Counted from the first letter of the stretch, positions 1 through 8,721 are shown. The stretch: 64,000 nucleotides of DNA from Candidatus Heimdallarchaeota archaeon (GCA_016839945.1 JAEOTE010000025.1:1-64000); one strand, 5' to 3'. The notes: generated from the sequence alone by a model not told the origin. Translations and numbers: made by a program.

Positions 1-19
1 ATTGCTTTTCACTGCTCAT
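1..19 (-). CDS. possible 5' end of a gene cut by the left edge
   Basis: On the minus strand an ATG at position 19 opens a frame reading MSSEKQ that runs off the window. A GGAG-like ribosome binding site lies about 8 nt upstream, and a TATA-like stretch is near 50-60. Only six codons are visible, so nothing can be said about function; the main support is that the frame is open and has a plausible start signal. Confidence 0.25.
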
Positions 20-65
20 TTTATATTCTCCATCAGTTCTATTATTGAATATTGTATATAATTAC

Positions 66-236
66 AGTATTAAATACTTTATGCCTTTCTTAAATACTTT
101 ACGCTACTTCGCGTAAATTTATTTTTTCATTTTTTGATTAACTAGATAAATATTTTTCTTACTTTTTTTCAATTTTTTTAACGTTTAAGTTACTAAAACT
201 CCATTTTCTTAAGAAAAGGATATTTTTTCCTTAAGT
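66..236. promoter_or_regulatory. repeat-rich intergenic region upstream of an MFS gene
   Basis: The region holds two copies of TTAAATACTTTAYG at 70-83 and 90-103, exactly 20 bp apart. A 7-bp inverted repeat follows (TTTACGC at 98-104, GCGTAAA at 111-117), then a perfect 14-bp palindrome, TTTTCTTAAGAAAA, at 204-217, and a second CTTAAG at 229-234. The 20-bp spacing is about two helical turns, which fits binding of a dimeric regulator on one DNA face. That role is inference; the repeats are directly visible. Confidence 0.45.
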
Positions 237-297
237 GAGCAATAAATTTTAATAACAAACAAGTCCTTATCCTTTCATAAGCTACGGACTAGTAAGA

Positions 298-1854
298 ATG
301 AGTAGTTCTTCAACAACTGGAAAGGATGCAAATTTTAATAATAACGAAGAAGTCAATGAAGATTCTTTATACAAACTTGAACATCCTACACGTTCTCTAA
401 TAGGTATCTTTATTTCAACATTTTTTTTGAGGGTTGCATTTGGGAGTACTACCGTTTTAATGCCTATTTTTATTTGGTATCATCTTGGAATGCAAGGATG
501 GGAAGCAAATATTTCAATAATTTTTGTAGAGATTACATATGCATTAGCAGTCATATTTAGTTCTGGTTATTTTGGTTTTAAATCAGATACGTCTGATGCA
601 AGAAAATGGATCTTATTTGGTACAGCGGCAGCCGGATTAATCTTAGGAGGTTATGGTATATGCGCTTTAAGCTGGAACCAATGGATAGGTTTTCTCCCCT
701 TAACAAATGGATTGCTTATTTTTGGAATGAGCTTGTATCACTTCTTACATGGTATTGCTGGCTCATGTAAAGTTAATGCATCTTACGGATATTTATCACG
801 TTTTTCTGTATATGAAACACGAGCTACAAGGGTTGGGTTCTATAATGTAGCAGTTACTGGTGGTCGATCAGTCGGACTTGGTCTAGCTGGTATTCTGTAC
901 AATGTTATTGTTGTTCCTGAAGAACAAGGTTCAACTTGGGTACCAAAATATCCTCAGCGGTTAGTCTTTCTTTATTTAATGTTTGGTTTTGCAATAATTA
1001 TTTCTGCAGTGTTAGTATATTTTATGCTTGATAAAACCAAATCAGTAGTAAAAGATGAACAATACAGTGTTAAGAAAGAACTATTAACTTCATGGAGGTT
1101 GATGACACACAAAAGTAGAAGAGGTATTGTTCTGCCTTTATTGGGAACTGCTTCAGCTATAGGTATTTTAAACAATTGGGGTTTTCTTGTTCTTTCTATT
1201 GAGACTAATCCTGGACAAGCTAGTATTGCAACGATAGGTGTGACTTTAGCAATGGGTGTTCCAATGGCTCTTTGGGGTTGGGTTGCAGATCGAATAGGAA
1301 GAAAAAAGACTCTTGGTATAGGTGTGATAGGAATACTTCTCCTGCTCTTTGGACTATTATTTGCATTCTTTGGTAATTTTCTTACTGGTGGAAAACCTTG
1401 GAATGATCCTACTTCACAATTCGATCCAACTGGGCTTTATACTAACATATGGATTTTAGTAATTCTAGGGATAGCGGTCTTACTAGGTTCAGCATATTTT
1501 CCTGCTATAAGTGGAAGATTAGGAGACAGTACATCTGTTGGTGTTGAAAGAGATGGTTCAAGTTCAGAGGAAGAACTAGAAAAAACAGCTGAGTTTCATG
1601 GTTCTACAATGAGTATCCAACAAACTATAATGTCAGTTAGCGAAATTATTGGAATTATTCTGGGTGGAGTATCACTTATAGTAGTGTTCCTAATTGCAGG
1701 AACTGATAAGAACTTTGCATATAATATTATTGGAATGTTGATACCAATAGCTGCTTTAATAATTTTTACAACAATCTCTACTTTACTTTGGCCAGCTGAA
1801 GATGATTTTATAGAGGTAGCTCACGTTCGAAGAAAGGAAACTTCCAAGAAATAA
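298..1854 (+). CDS. MFS family transporter
   Basis: A 518-residue integral membrane protein with about 12 hydrophobic segments, beginning near residue 33 after a polar, Asn/Glu-rich cytoplasmic N-terminus. The canonical MFS loop motif (G-x-x-x-D-R-x-G-R-K-K, here WGWVADRIGRKKTLG at about 326-340) lies between the first two helices of the second half. The equivalent loop in the first half (YFGFKSDTSDARKW, about 91-104) is degenerate. An acidic loop at about 420-435 (SSSEEELEK) interrupts the last helices. The substrate cannot be deduced. The gene stands alone behind a repeat-rich promoter region and is followed 52 bp later by the PAC2 gene. Confidence 0.85.
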   Translation: MSSSSTTGKDANFNNNEEVNEDSLYKLEHPTRSLIGIFISTFFLRVAFGSTTVLMPIFIWYHLGMQGWEANISIIFVEITYALAVIFSSGYFGFKSDTSDARKWILFGTAAAGLILGGYGICALSWNQWIGFLPLTNGLLIFGMSLYHFLHGIAGSCKVNASYGYLSRFSVYETRATRVGFYNVAVTGGRSVGLGLAGILYNVIVVPEEQGSTWVPKYPQRLVFLYLMFGFAIIISAVLVYFMLDKTKSVVKDEQYSVKKELLTSWRLMTHKSRRGIVLPLLGTASAIGILNNWGFLVLSIETNPGQASIATIGVTLAMGVPMALWGWVADRIGRKKTLGIGVIGILLLLFGLLFAFFGNFLTGGKPWNDPTSQFDPTGLYTNIWILVILGIAVLLGSAYFPAISGRLGDSTSVGVERDGSSSEEELEKTAEFHGSTMSIQQTIMSVSEIIGIILGGVSLIVVFLIAGTDKNFAYNIIGMLIPIAALIIFTTISTLLWPAEDDFIEVAHVRRKETSKK

Positions 1855-1906
1855 TAAATGCTCAAACCAGCACTTTTTTAACCTAGTAGTAAAACGCTTC
1901 AAAACA

Positions 1907-2794
1907 ATGAAAAATCCATGGCTCTTTCTAAACAATTTAACGCTGGACAATAGTATTATTGATTCCAACACTACAGTAATTCTCGGTTTTTCTGGGTATG
2001 GTTCAGTTGGAACAGCTGTTTTAAATCATTTAGTAGAGGAAATGGATGTAAACTCTATAGGCTTCTGGGGTACTATGAGCTGGTTTCACAAAGGAATATT
2101 GGAATCACCTATAACTATATACAACCTAAATATAGATTCTAAAAATGAGAAAGAGAAATATGTTTTAATCACATCACGTTTACCGATACCTGTAGTAGGA
2201 TATGAAGCTTTACCTGATGCTTTTTGGAAATGGCTTTCAACTGAAATTCTTTCTTGGGGAGCTAAACGATATATTGTTATTGGAGGATTAAGAGAAGAGG
2301 TTCGTAATTCATCAGATGACTCATGGGTAACCTTAATCCCAACTAAAGAGTATACAAAATTATTTGACACAAAAAGAACATTCAGAGATGATTTATCTAT
2401 AAGAGGACCTATTAGTTTTCTACTAACAGAAGGAACAGCTTTTCATTATCCTGTGTTAGCTATCTTATCTTATTGCAATACATATGATGTTGACCTTGAT
2501 GCTGCTTCTATGGCTCTCAAAGAACTTGAAAAGCACTTGGATTTGGATCTCAAAAGCAAAAAATTAAGTGAATTCGATACTTCATTTCTTGAAAATCAAC
2601 TGGAATTATTTGATAATGAAGAGGATTCTGAATTTGATGAATTCAACGAATATGAAGAAGAATATGACGAAGAATTTGAAAAATATGAAAATCAAAAAAG
2701 AACAAATTCTTTCCGAAAATCCTTCTCATTCAACTCTGATTCTGATGAAAAACACTATAAAAACAATAAAGAGGATTTAGACAAGTACAAGTGA
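1907..2794 (+). CDS. PAC2 family protein (proteasome assembly chaperone-like)
   Basis: The core (about residues 10-210) has the PAC2 pattern: an N-terminal GFSGYGSVGTAVLNHL strand-glycine loop, a central RLPIPVVGYEALPD segment, a WGAKRYIVIGGL strand and the GPISFLLTEG helix start. Archaeal members of this family include PbaB-like chaperones for the proteasome or other complexes. The C-terminal 70 residues are an extremely acidic tail (Glu/Asp/Tyr/Phe runs) ending in a basic patch, probably disordered. No proteasome gene is nearby, so a specific partner cannot be named. It converges with the PorGD fusion, with only 7 bp between the stop codons. Confidence 0.8.
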   Translation: MKNPWLFLNNLTLDNSIIDSNTTVILGFSGYGSVGTAVLNHLVEEMDVNSIGFWGTMSWFHKGILESPITIYNLNIDSKNEKEKYVLITSRLPIPVVGYEALPDAFWKWLSTEILSWGAKRYIVIGGLREEVRNSSDDSWVTLIPTKEYTKLFDTKRTFRDDLSIRGPISFLLTEGTAFHYPVLAILSYCNTYDVDLDAASMALKELEKHLDLDLKSKKLSEFDTSFLENQLELFDNEEDSEFDEFNEYEEEYDEEFEKYENQKRTNSFRKSFSFNSDSDEKHYKNNKEDLDKYK

Positions 2795-2801
2795 AAATCT
2801 T

Positions 2802-3713
2802 CTAAATAATCTCTGAAAACTCTTCAATTTTTATTAGGTCTATAGCATCAACTGGACATACAGCTCTACATATTCCACATGCTTTACAATACGATTTATT
2901 GACTATCAATTTACTACTATTTCTATAAATTGTTCCTTCAGGACAATGAAACATACACTGAAGACATTGAATACATTTCTCTTGATTTATTTCTGCTTTG
3001 TAGTGACTCCAGGTTCCAGTCATCTTTGTTTTTGCAGATCCTGGTCCAATTAATTGATTATTGTTTACTTTCATTTTTGGAATTATCGTGCCTATTGGAA
3101 GTTCTTCTGTGGTAGGCAACCAAGGTTGATTCTTTTCGTAATTTCTTCCTGCTTTTGTTTCTCCAAAAATAGTCTGTTCATATGCTATTTTTGCTGCTTC
3201 AACGTTCTTTTTTGCTTGATTCTCTCCAATTTTTGGACTGAATACTGACATAATTCCTCTTTCTAAATCTGCAAAAGATAAGATATCCAATGCACGAACA
3301 AGAGAACCAAGCATGGCACTATTTGTTATAGGTTGATCTAAAACTTCTTCTGCGATTTTTGTTGCATCAATTACTCCCGCCTTTATGGATTTCGAAAGGG
3401 TGATATCCTCTGGTTTCTTGTCGGAATTCAGGATACCAACTCCATTTGGTTTAAGACCATCTGCAACATCTATTAATTCAAGAAGAGAATTGTCTAATAC
3501 AACAATAAAATTCGGTTCATAAATTTGAGTTCTTTTGTATATTCTTTTTTCATTTATTCTTGTAAATGCTAAAACTGGAGCTCCTCTCCTTTCAGCTCCA
3601 AAAGAAGGAAAAGTTACCGCATGTTTTCCGGAATAGAAGACTGCTTTAGCTAAAGCTTGCGATGCTAAAACAGAACCTGCTCCACCTCTTCCATGGAATC
3701 GAATTTCTAACAT
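2802..3713 (-). CDS. 2-oxoacid:ferredoxin oxidoreductase, fused gamma and delta subunits
   Basis: Residues 1-190 match the gamma (PorG-like) domain, with the N-terminal GRGGAGSV loop (9-16) and FPSFGAERRGAPV. The C-terminal part is the delta ferredoxin domain with two [4Fe-4S] sets: Cys 247/250/253/257 and 276/279/282/286. In pyruvate- or 2-oxoacid:ferredoxin oxidoreductases these subunits transfer electrons and help bind CoA, while alpha and beta bind thiamine diphosphate. Gamma-delta fusions are known in archaea. Alpha and beta genes are missing from both sides, so this is an orphan subunit or its partners lie elsewhere. Which 2-oxoacid is used cannot be decided. Confidence 0.85.
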   Translation of the reverse strand: MLEIRFHGRGGAGSVLASQALAKAVFYSGKHAVTFPSFGAERRGAPVLAFTRINEKRIYKRTQIYEPNFIVVLDNSLLELIDVADGLKPNGVGILNSDKKPEDITLSKSIKAGVIDATKIAEEVLDQPITNSAMLGSLVRALDILSFADLERGIMSVFSPKIGENQAKKNVEAAKIAYEQTIFGETKAGRNYEKNQPWLPTTEELPIGTIIPKMKVNNNQLIGPGSAKTKMTGTWSHYKAEINQEKCIQCLQCMFHCPEGTIYRNSSKLIVNKSYCKACGICRAVCPVDAIDLIKIEEFSEII

Positions 3714-3775
3714 TTACAATCCCTAATAAACAAGTAACGATTGTCAATATGATTAAGGTGTTATTTAAATTATCC

Positions 3776-4321
3776 CTATTGGTTCTTTTCGAATTTTGCT
3801 TTTGTTAACCATTTGTTAAATTCAATTGCCAATGAACTCTCTATTTCTTTTTCATCAGTTTTGATTCTATGGATCTCTCTTTGTCTCTCTAAAAAAGTTG
3901 GTATTATTAGTTTGAAATCTAATGCATAAAGATCGAAAATAAATGAAATTGGATGGAAATAATCTTCAAGAAAATCCTCCAACTCATCAAAATAAAGCAT
4001 GAGATCTTTATATATCTCTCTGCTAACAACGAAATTAATGATAGTGACTGTTTTCTTTTTCAAGCGTATATCTTTCGCATCTAGATTTTTTACTGTAATA
4101 GCATATGCAAATAGAAAAAGGTCTCTACTCAATTTGGTTGTAGCTAATCCTTCAATCTCTTGATTTTGCAAAATCCCCATTAAAGAGGGATAATTTGTAA
4201 GAAGAACTTGAAGTTTAACATCTTTAATATTAGAGGATAATAGCTCAAATCCAGTATCACTAAAAAATACTACAGCGAATCCCTCTTTTTCTTCATTTTG
4301 AGTATCAACTAAAGTAGTCAC
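3776..4321 (-). CDS. hypothetical protein, possibly longin/roadblock-like
   Basis: A 181-residue soluble protein of unknown function starting at GTG. The N-terminal half alternates strands and helices (GFAVVFFSDTGFELLS, then a central helix, then KTVTIINFVVSREIYKDL), vaguely like the longin/roadblock proteins common in Asgard genomes. I see no diagnostic motif. A good TATA box (minus strand, 4348-4358) about 30 nt upstream supports a leaderless start at the GTG. The gene is divergent from the HEAT-repeat gene at 4440. Confidence 0.6.
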   Translation of the reverse strand: MTTLVDTQNEEKEGFAVVFFSDTGFELLSSNIKDVKLQVLLTNYPSLMGILQNQEIEGLATTKLSRDLFLFAYAITVKNLDAKDIRLKKKTVTIINFVVSREIYKDLMLYFDELEDFLEDYFHPISFIFDLYALDFKLIIPTFLERQREIHRIKTDEKEIESSLAIEFNKWLTKAKFEKNQ

Positions 4322-4347
4322 TGTTCTTCATATTTTTTTTGTCATTA

Positions 4348-4362
4348 AAATATATAAACCCC
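4348..4362 (-). promoter_or_regulatory. TATA box for the gene starting at 4321
   Basis: On the minus strand the run GGGTTTATATATTTT is centred about 30 nt upstream of the GTG start. This fits an archaeal TBP site with transcription starting at or next to the start codon. Confidence 0.55.
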
Positions 4363-4439
4363 CGAAAAGTATGATGCATATGCGTTATTCAATCATTATT
4401 AACAAATAAATTATAAGAGAGTAATGTGATTTTATTACA

Positions 4440-5150
4440 ATGGATAAGAAATTAGAAAAAAAATGGAAGAAATTTACTAAGTCTACAGATAAAAGTAAAC
4501 TTGACATTTTAGTGGAGCTTTCAGAGTTAGATAGAAGCGAGGAAATTGCTGAGTTTTTCTTTAGAGTAATTGAACAAGAAAAATATGAAAAAATCAGGAT
4601 CAAAGCAATCATGATTCTCAAAGAATATGATGATGAAAAGATAGTTGATAAGCTTAATAGCTTCTATGGACATGAAAGAGAGAAGAGCGTAAGATTAGCT
4701 CTAGTTGAAGCGATAGGTAATATGTCCTCTTCCAAAGTAGAAGATTTATTACAAACAGTAATAGAAAAAGATGATAATAATATTGTCCGCTCAATGGCGA
4801 TAAAAAACCTCCATAACAGAAAAAAGATTACCAAAGCTAAGATGAGAAATATACTTCATGATGTTATCCAGAATGATCATGATGTGTTTCCAAAACAAAT
4901 AGCATTAAGCGTGATTGAATTCTATGCAAATAAATCATCGCTTGAAATTCTGCAAAAAGTGTTTAATAGAGAAGTAAAATTCAAAATGAGAAGTCTAATT
5001 TACAAGACATTGAGCTCAATTGCAACAAAACTGAAGAAGGAATTAGATGTAGAAGAACCTAAAGAAGAATCTTTTGAAAAAACAGATAAAAAGGAAAAGA
5101 AAAGAAGGAAGAAAAAGAAAAAGGAAGAAGAAGAGCATCTATTTTTCTAA
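4440..5150 (+). CDS. HEAT-repeat protein with basic/acidic tail
   Basis: A 236-residue alpha-helical protein. Paired helices repeat with about 35-residue spacing through residues 20-200, with HEAT-like phrases such as SVRLALVEAIGNMSS and IVRSMAIKNLHNR. The last 35 residues are charged (Lys/Glu runs ending EEEEHLFF). HEAT repeats act as protein-binding scaffolds; the partner is unknown. An ATTATAAG box about 26 nt upstream of the ATG supports a leaderless start. A second HEAT protein lies at 18821, but the two are not adjacent. Confidence 0.75.
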   Translation: MDKKLEKKWKKFTKSTDKSKLDILVELSELDRSEEIAEFFFRVIEQEKYEKIRIKAIMILKEYDDEKIVDKLNSFYGHEREKSVRLALVEAIGNMSSSKVEDLLQTVIEKDDNNIVRSMAIKNLHNRKKITKAKMRNILHDVIQNDHDVFPKQIALSVIEFYANKSSLEILQKVFNREVKFKMRSLIYKTLSSIATKLKKELDVEEPKEESFEKTDKKEKKRRKKKKKEEEEHLFF

Positions 5151-5321
5151 GAAATTAAGTTATTTCTCTCTTGAGAAAAATTCACTCTTAGAAATTTCTT
5201 TTGAAATTGTATTTTTAGTCATCTTATTACATAAAACGGATTATTTTCATAATTTGTTTAAGCGAAAATAATTATAGGTAGTAAAGAAACTGATACATAG
5301 AAAGAAATTTCGTTGATTTAA

Positions 5322-6239
5322 ATGGTTCAAAGTGTGAATATCTCTGAAAATGACCTAGAGCAAGTAAATCAATTTCTAATTGGTTTAGAAACTATTGTTA
5401 ATGAGGGAAGACAATGGGAGATGGAATCAATCATAGAAGGAGAGGGATTGGAGGGTGTTATTCAAGCCTTTCTGAGTATGATAATAGCAAACTTTGATCA
5501 GTCTTTATCAAAATTCAGAGTTTATCCAAGATTCATAAAGAAATTAGAAAATGGAAAAATAAGAATTCATAGTTCAACGAGAATATCATCAACTGAAAGT
5601 ATGGACATAACTTGGACTTTAAAAAAACCTCGTGGAGAATTTCAAAAATTAGTTATTGAAAGTATAAACTCAATGACTGTTGCAATATATGAAGAATCTA
5701 AACATGAAAGAAATGAAATTCCCAGATTAGATAAACAGTGGAAAGGATTCATGAGAGCAATCGAAAAAGTTGATATGATAAATAGGATCTATATGAAATT
5801 AAAAGAAGAGCAAGGAAAAACAAAAGCAAAAGCATTTTTTGATGATACAAAAGAGTTTGAACAAGAAGTAGATAATCTGTTTGGATTTCTAGAAGGGCCT
5901 TTCAAATTTATTGCATATATAGCTGTCATGGGTTCGAATGTTGATGGATTGAAAGGAGTAATTTTGAAGAAGAATGCGGATTATGAAGTAGTTTTTGATG
6001 ATTTTCGAGAACTTGATGCTTTGGATTCAATAACTGCAACCAAAAAAATGACAGAAAAAGAATATGTTGATTTGCTTACTTATCAATGGAAACAAAGAAC
6101 AAAGAAAAGCAAACTATTAGTAGAGATAATAGTTGATAAAGAAAAAAAGAGAATCACGTATAAATTAAAGAAAAAACCTCCTACTACAAAAAAAGGTAAA
6201 AAATTAGTCAAAGGTGAAAGAACTACTAAGAAAAAATAA
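5322..6239 (+). CDS. hypothetical protein with basic C-terminal tail
   Basis: I do not recognise this 305-residue protein. It has a mixed alpha/beta N-terminal half (a helical start, then strands around KIRIHSSTRISSTESMDITW), a helical middle (about 130-185) and a strand-rich end. The last 40 residues are strongly basic (KKKPPTTKKGKKLVKGERTT), like many nucleic-acid-binding or ribosome-associated tails. It has no signal peptide, membrane segment or Cys motif. The 171-bp upstream gap holds AT-rich sequence with a TATA-like ATAATTATAGG near 5268-5278. Confidence 0.6.
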   Translation: MVQSVNISENDLEQVNQFLIGLETIVNEGRQWEMESIIEGEGLEGVIQAFLSMIIANFDQSLSKFRVYPRFIKKLENGKIRIHSSTRISSTESMDITWTLKKPRGEFQKLVIESINSMTVAIYEESKHERNEIPRLDKQWKGFMRAIEKVDMINRIYMKLKEEQGKTKAKAFFDDTKEFEQEVDNLFGFLEGPFKFIAYIAVMGSNVDGLKGVILKKNADYEVVFDDFRELDALDSITATKKMTEKEYVDLLTYQWKQRTKKSKLLVEIIVDKEKKRITYKLKKKPPTTKKGKKLVKGERTTKKK

Positions 6240-6251
6240 AATTGTCTATTA

Positions 6252-6908
6252 CTACTCTTCAGGTTTCTGTGCAACTACCCATACATATCCTCGTTTATCG
6301 CCAGGTCTCATTAATCTCTCTTCTCTTGCAAGGGAAAAAATAGTCCAGTTTTTTAGAGCTTTACGTAATTCTAACATTGTGATGAATCTTAATGGGGGAT
6401 CAGTCTTGAAATGAGGTTTAACATTTCCTCCATAAAGCAACCATCCTCCTGGTTTAACAGCTTTGATGAGTTCCTCAAATTTAGATGGAGTTTTCTCGAG
6501 AAGATATTGGAGACATTGAATAGCTGAAACAACATCATAACTTTCTTTCTTTAACACGAACTTCTCCATATCTTCAAGAAGTATATTCATTTTATCATCT
6601 AATCCTAATGTTTCTGCTCTTTTTTTTGTTATTTCAATTGAAGAAGGCAGTATGTCTATTGCAGTGACATCATATCCTAATTTAGCAAGAAAGCAAGAGT
6701 CTATCCCATCTCCAGTTGCTAGATCAATGGCTTTCTTTCCTTGAACATCTTGACCATATGTGAAAAAGTAAAATTCTTGTAAAGCGTAATGAGTAAGAAA
6801 GGTTGGTAACTCATTCAATGGTTGATCTAGTTGCTTCTTGTATAAATTATCCCAACCTTGCATATACTTGTCTGGCAAAACAGTAGGATACTTTTTGTTC
6901 ATAGACAT
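6252..6908 (-). CDS. class I SAM-dependent methyltransferase
   Basis: A 218-residue Rossmann methyltransferase. Motif I is IDLATGDGID (61-70), followed by the acidic strand end VTAIDI (81-86) and a post-motif region, EKFVLKKESYDVVSAIQCLQYLL. After motif III it reads KPGGWLLYGG. The N-terminus (YMQGWDNLYKKQ) resembles small-molecule or tellurite-resistance-like methyltransferases, but the substrate is unknown. Its ATG has CTTATAAG about 25 nt upstream on the minus strand, suggesting a leaderless transcript. It is divergent from the Cys-Ala/radical SAM operon, so the two share a 145-bp intergenic region. Confidence 0.8.
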   Translation of the reverse strand: MSMNKKYPTVLPDKYMQGWDNLYKKQLDQPLNELPTFLTHYALQEFYFFTYGQDVQGKKAIDLATGDGIDSCFLAKLGYDVTAIDILPSSIEITKKRAETLGLDDKMNILLEDMEKFVLKKESYDVVSAIQCLQYLLEKTPSKFEELIKAVKPGGWLLYGGNVKPHFKTDPPLRFITMLELRKALKNWTIFSLAREERLMRPGDKRGYVWVVAQKPEE

Positions 6909-6965
6909 TTTTGAAATAATGCACTTATAAGGTATCTTGTTTCCACAAAGGTTGAACTAATTTGG

Positions 6966-7053
6966 TTACGTATAAATAAGTGGCGTAAGATTTAATATAC
7001 TGTAAAAGCTTATTAGGGAAAGAGTTTAGATTTATGTTAAGGGGAGAAAATAA
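6966..7053 (+). promoter_or_regulatory. promoter and ribosome binding site of the Cys-Ala/radical SAM operon
   Basis: TATA-like elements occur at 6970-6978 (GTATAAATA) and 6990-7000 (TTTAATATAC). A GGGGAG Shine-Dalgarno-like run at 7041-7046 sits 7 nt before a TTG at 7054, which decides the start. Hence the transcript has a leader, unlike the many leaderless genes in this window. Confidence 0.5.
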
Positions 7054-8721
7054 TTGAAAGGTAAAAGAACAGTTTTGATAAATTCTATTATTTTTATTTT
7101 TCTAATTTTGCATACAGGATTTGCAGTTGCAAAAAAAACAGATCAAACTAATACTGTGGATAAGGATGATTACTACTATGATTTTGAAGTACCCTATATA
7201 ATAACAAATGTTACAATTCTGGAAGATGGCTCAATAGATATTTTGTATGAAATGGAGTTAATATGTCAACCAGGAGGGCAACCCATAGATGTGGTAGATA
7301 TAGGATTTCCAAACAATCATTATAAACTGAAATCAGTAAGAGCATGGTTGGATGAGGTTGAAATTGATAAATCTAGGATAATGAAAAGTGAAGCTATTGA
7401 GATTGGAGTTGAAATATGGCTTTATGATGTGGGTTTTATTGATCCGGGAGAAACTGCAAAATTGAAAGTTTTTTGCAATAATCTAGCTATGGTGTACCCT
7501 GATGTCAATGAAGGCTTTGCATCTTGCTTGTTTTCACAAACTTGGTTTTATTGGGATTTTACATCAGGAACTACAAATAGAACTGTTAGATTCTTTTTCC
7601 CAGACGATTTACCTTCCTTAGATTCAGTGGAAAATAGATGGGCTCCAATATCTGAATTTACTAAATTTCCTTCTCCTTCTTATGGAGATCCTTACGTTGA
7701 ATTTTCAACATTTGGTTATCCTGATACACCATATGATGTAGGCGTTTCATTACCAGAGGAATATGTGAAAATACATAGTGTTTTCTGGAAACTTACAATT
7801 CCACAATACAAAGGTTTTATTTATTTTGGTTTAGCTGTATTAGCATTTGTTATACTCATGTCATTTAGTAAACGTCGATCAGATCGTAAGTATTTACCTC
7901 CAACAATCACTACTTTAGGAGGAGGTATTAGAAAAGATTTGATACCTTCAGAAGTAGCAATTTTTATGGAACGACCTTTAACTCAAGTAGCTTCTTTGGT
8001 CTTATTTGAGATGATGGAGAAAGAATATATCTCAATTAGACAAAGTTCTCCCTTAAGATTAGATGTAAACATAAACCAAACAAAGATAGAAGCTCTTCCC
8101 AAATATCAAGAATTAATAATAAATGGAATAAAAAAGAGAAATCAAGAAGATGAAAGAGTGCTAAGAGGAGCAAAATCTGGGGCTATCGAGCCTGAACCAG
8201 TTCATCAAACTGAATTGAAAAAAGCTCTTCAATCACTTATTAAGTCTGTAGGAAGAAAAATTAAGGGCTATTCTTTTAGAAAAACAAGAAAGTACTATGA
8301 AGAAATAGTTGATAAAGCTTGGATGGATATGCAAAAATCTAAACCTGAATTGCAAAACGCATTCCTATGGATAATGGTTGATGAAGATTATGAGGGTAGA
8401 TTAGATCGTCATTATACAAGTTATTACTATCCACATTGGTACGTTACCAATTACTACTTCTATACTGGAAGATCCTTTAGAACAATGCCAAAGGTTAGTA
8501 GATCGTCATTCGTAAAAATCCAAGGACATGGAAAAATTACTCAAATTTCTCCAGTTAGAAGTTTAATGGGTGGATTAATACATAAACCTCAAAGTATGCA
8601 TAAATCGATAAGAGGGGTTACTAGACCTGCTTCTACTAGTAGTGGAAGTAGAGGTTATAGCGGTGGGGGTTGTGCTTGCGCTTGTGCATGCGCCTGCGCA
8701 TGTGCTGGAGGTGGTAGATGA
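7054..8721 (+). CDS. DUF2207-like membrane protein with C-terminal (Cys-Ala)6 repeat, probable RiPP-type substrate
   Basis: A 555-residue protein starting at TTG. Residues 1-26 form a signal peptide or anchor. Residues 27-250 are an extracytoplasmic beta-rich domain resembling DUF2207, residues 253-271 a transmembrane helix, and 272-555 a cytoplasmic part. It ends in a Gly/Ser-rich linker, GGG, six Cys-Ala pairs (540-551) and GGGR. The next gene overlaps by 4 bp and encodes a radical SAM/SPASM enzyme with a PqqD-like domain, so the Cys-Ala tail is very probably its substrate; the chemistry (for example thioether bonds) is inferred. The tail would face the cytoplasm, where the enzyme acts. The protein could instead be a metal-binding membrane protein with an unmodified tail. 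Confidence 0.8.
   Translation: MKGKRTVLINSIIFIFLILHTGFAVAKKTDQTNTVDKDDYYYDFEVPYIITNVTILEDGSIDILYEMELICQPGGQPIDVVDIGFPNNHYKLKSVRAWLDEVEIDKSRIMKSEAIEIGVEIWLYDVGFIDPGETAKLKVFCNNLAMVYPDVNEGFASCLFSQTWFYWDFTSGTTNRTVRFFFPDDLPSLDSVENRWAPISEFTKFPSPSYGDPYVEFSTFGYPDTPYDVGVSLPEEYVKIHSVFWKLTIPQYKGFIYFGLAVLAFVILMSFSKRRSDRKYLPPTITTLGGGIRKDLIPSEVAIFMERPLTQVASLVLFEMMEKEYISIRQSSPLRLDVNINQTKIEALPKYQELIINGIKKRNQEDERVLRGAKSGAIEPEPVHQTELKKALQSLIKSVGRKIKGYSFRKTRKYYEEIVDKAWMDMQKSKPELQNAFLWIMVDEDYEGRLDRHYTSYYYPHWYVTNYYFYTGRSFRTMPKVSRSSFVKIQGHGKITQISPVRSLMGGLIHKPQSMHKSIRGVTRPASTSSGSRGYSGGGCACACACACACAGGGR
8671..8706 (+). repeat. six codon-diversified Cys-Ala repeats
   Basis: The 36 bp encode Cys-Ala six times. The codons alternate TGT/TGC for Cys and GCT/GCA/GCC for Ala with no simple nucleotide period. 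The repeat is therefore kept at protein level, not made by recent slippage of one DNA unit. Confidence 0.9.
8707..8713 (+). promoter_or_regulatory. Shine-Dalgarno site embedded in the Gly tail of the upstream gene
   Basis: GGAGGTG lies 4 nt before the ATG of the radical SAM gene and matches the archaeal anti-Shine-Dalgarno sequence. The same bases encode part of the terminal Gly-Gly-Gly of the Cys-Ala protein. With the 4-bp ATGA overlap this implies translational coupling. Confidence 0.75.

Noticed and set aside
4385-4621. Minus-strand hydrophobic frame of 78 codons
   Set aside because: It is antisense to the start of the HEAT-repeat gene and lacks its own start signal; hydrophobicity comes from Lys-rich codons read in reverse.
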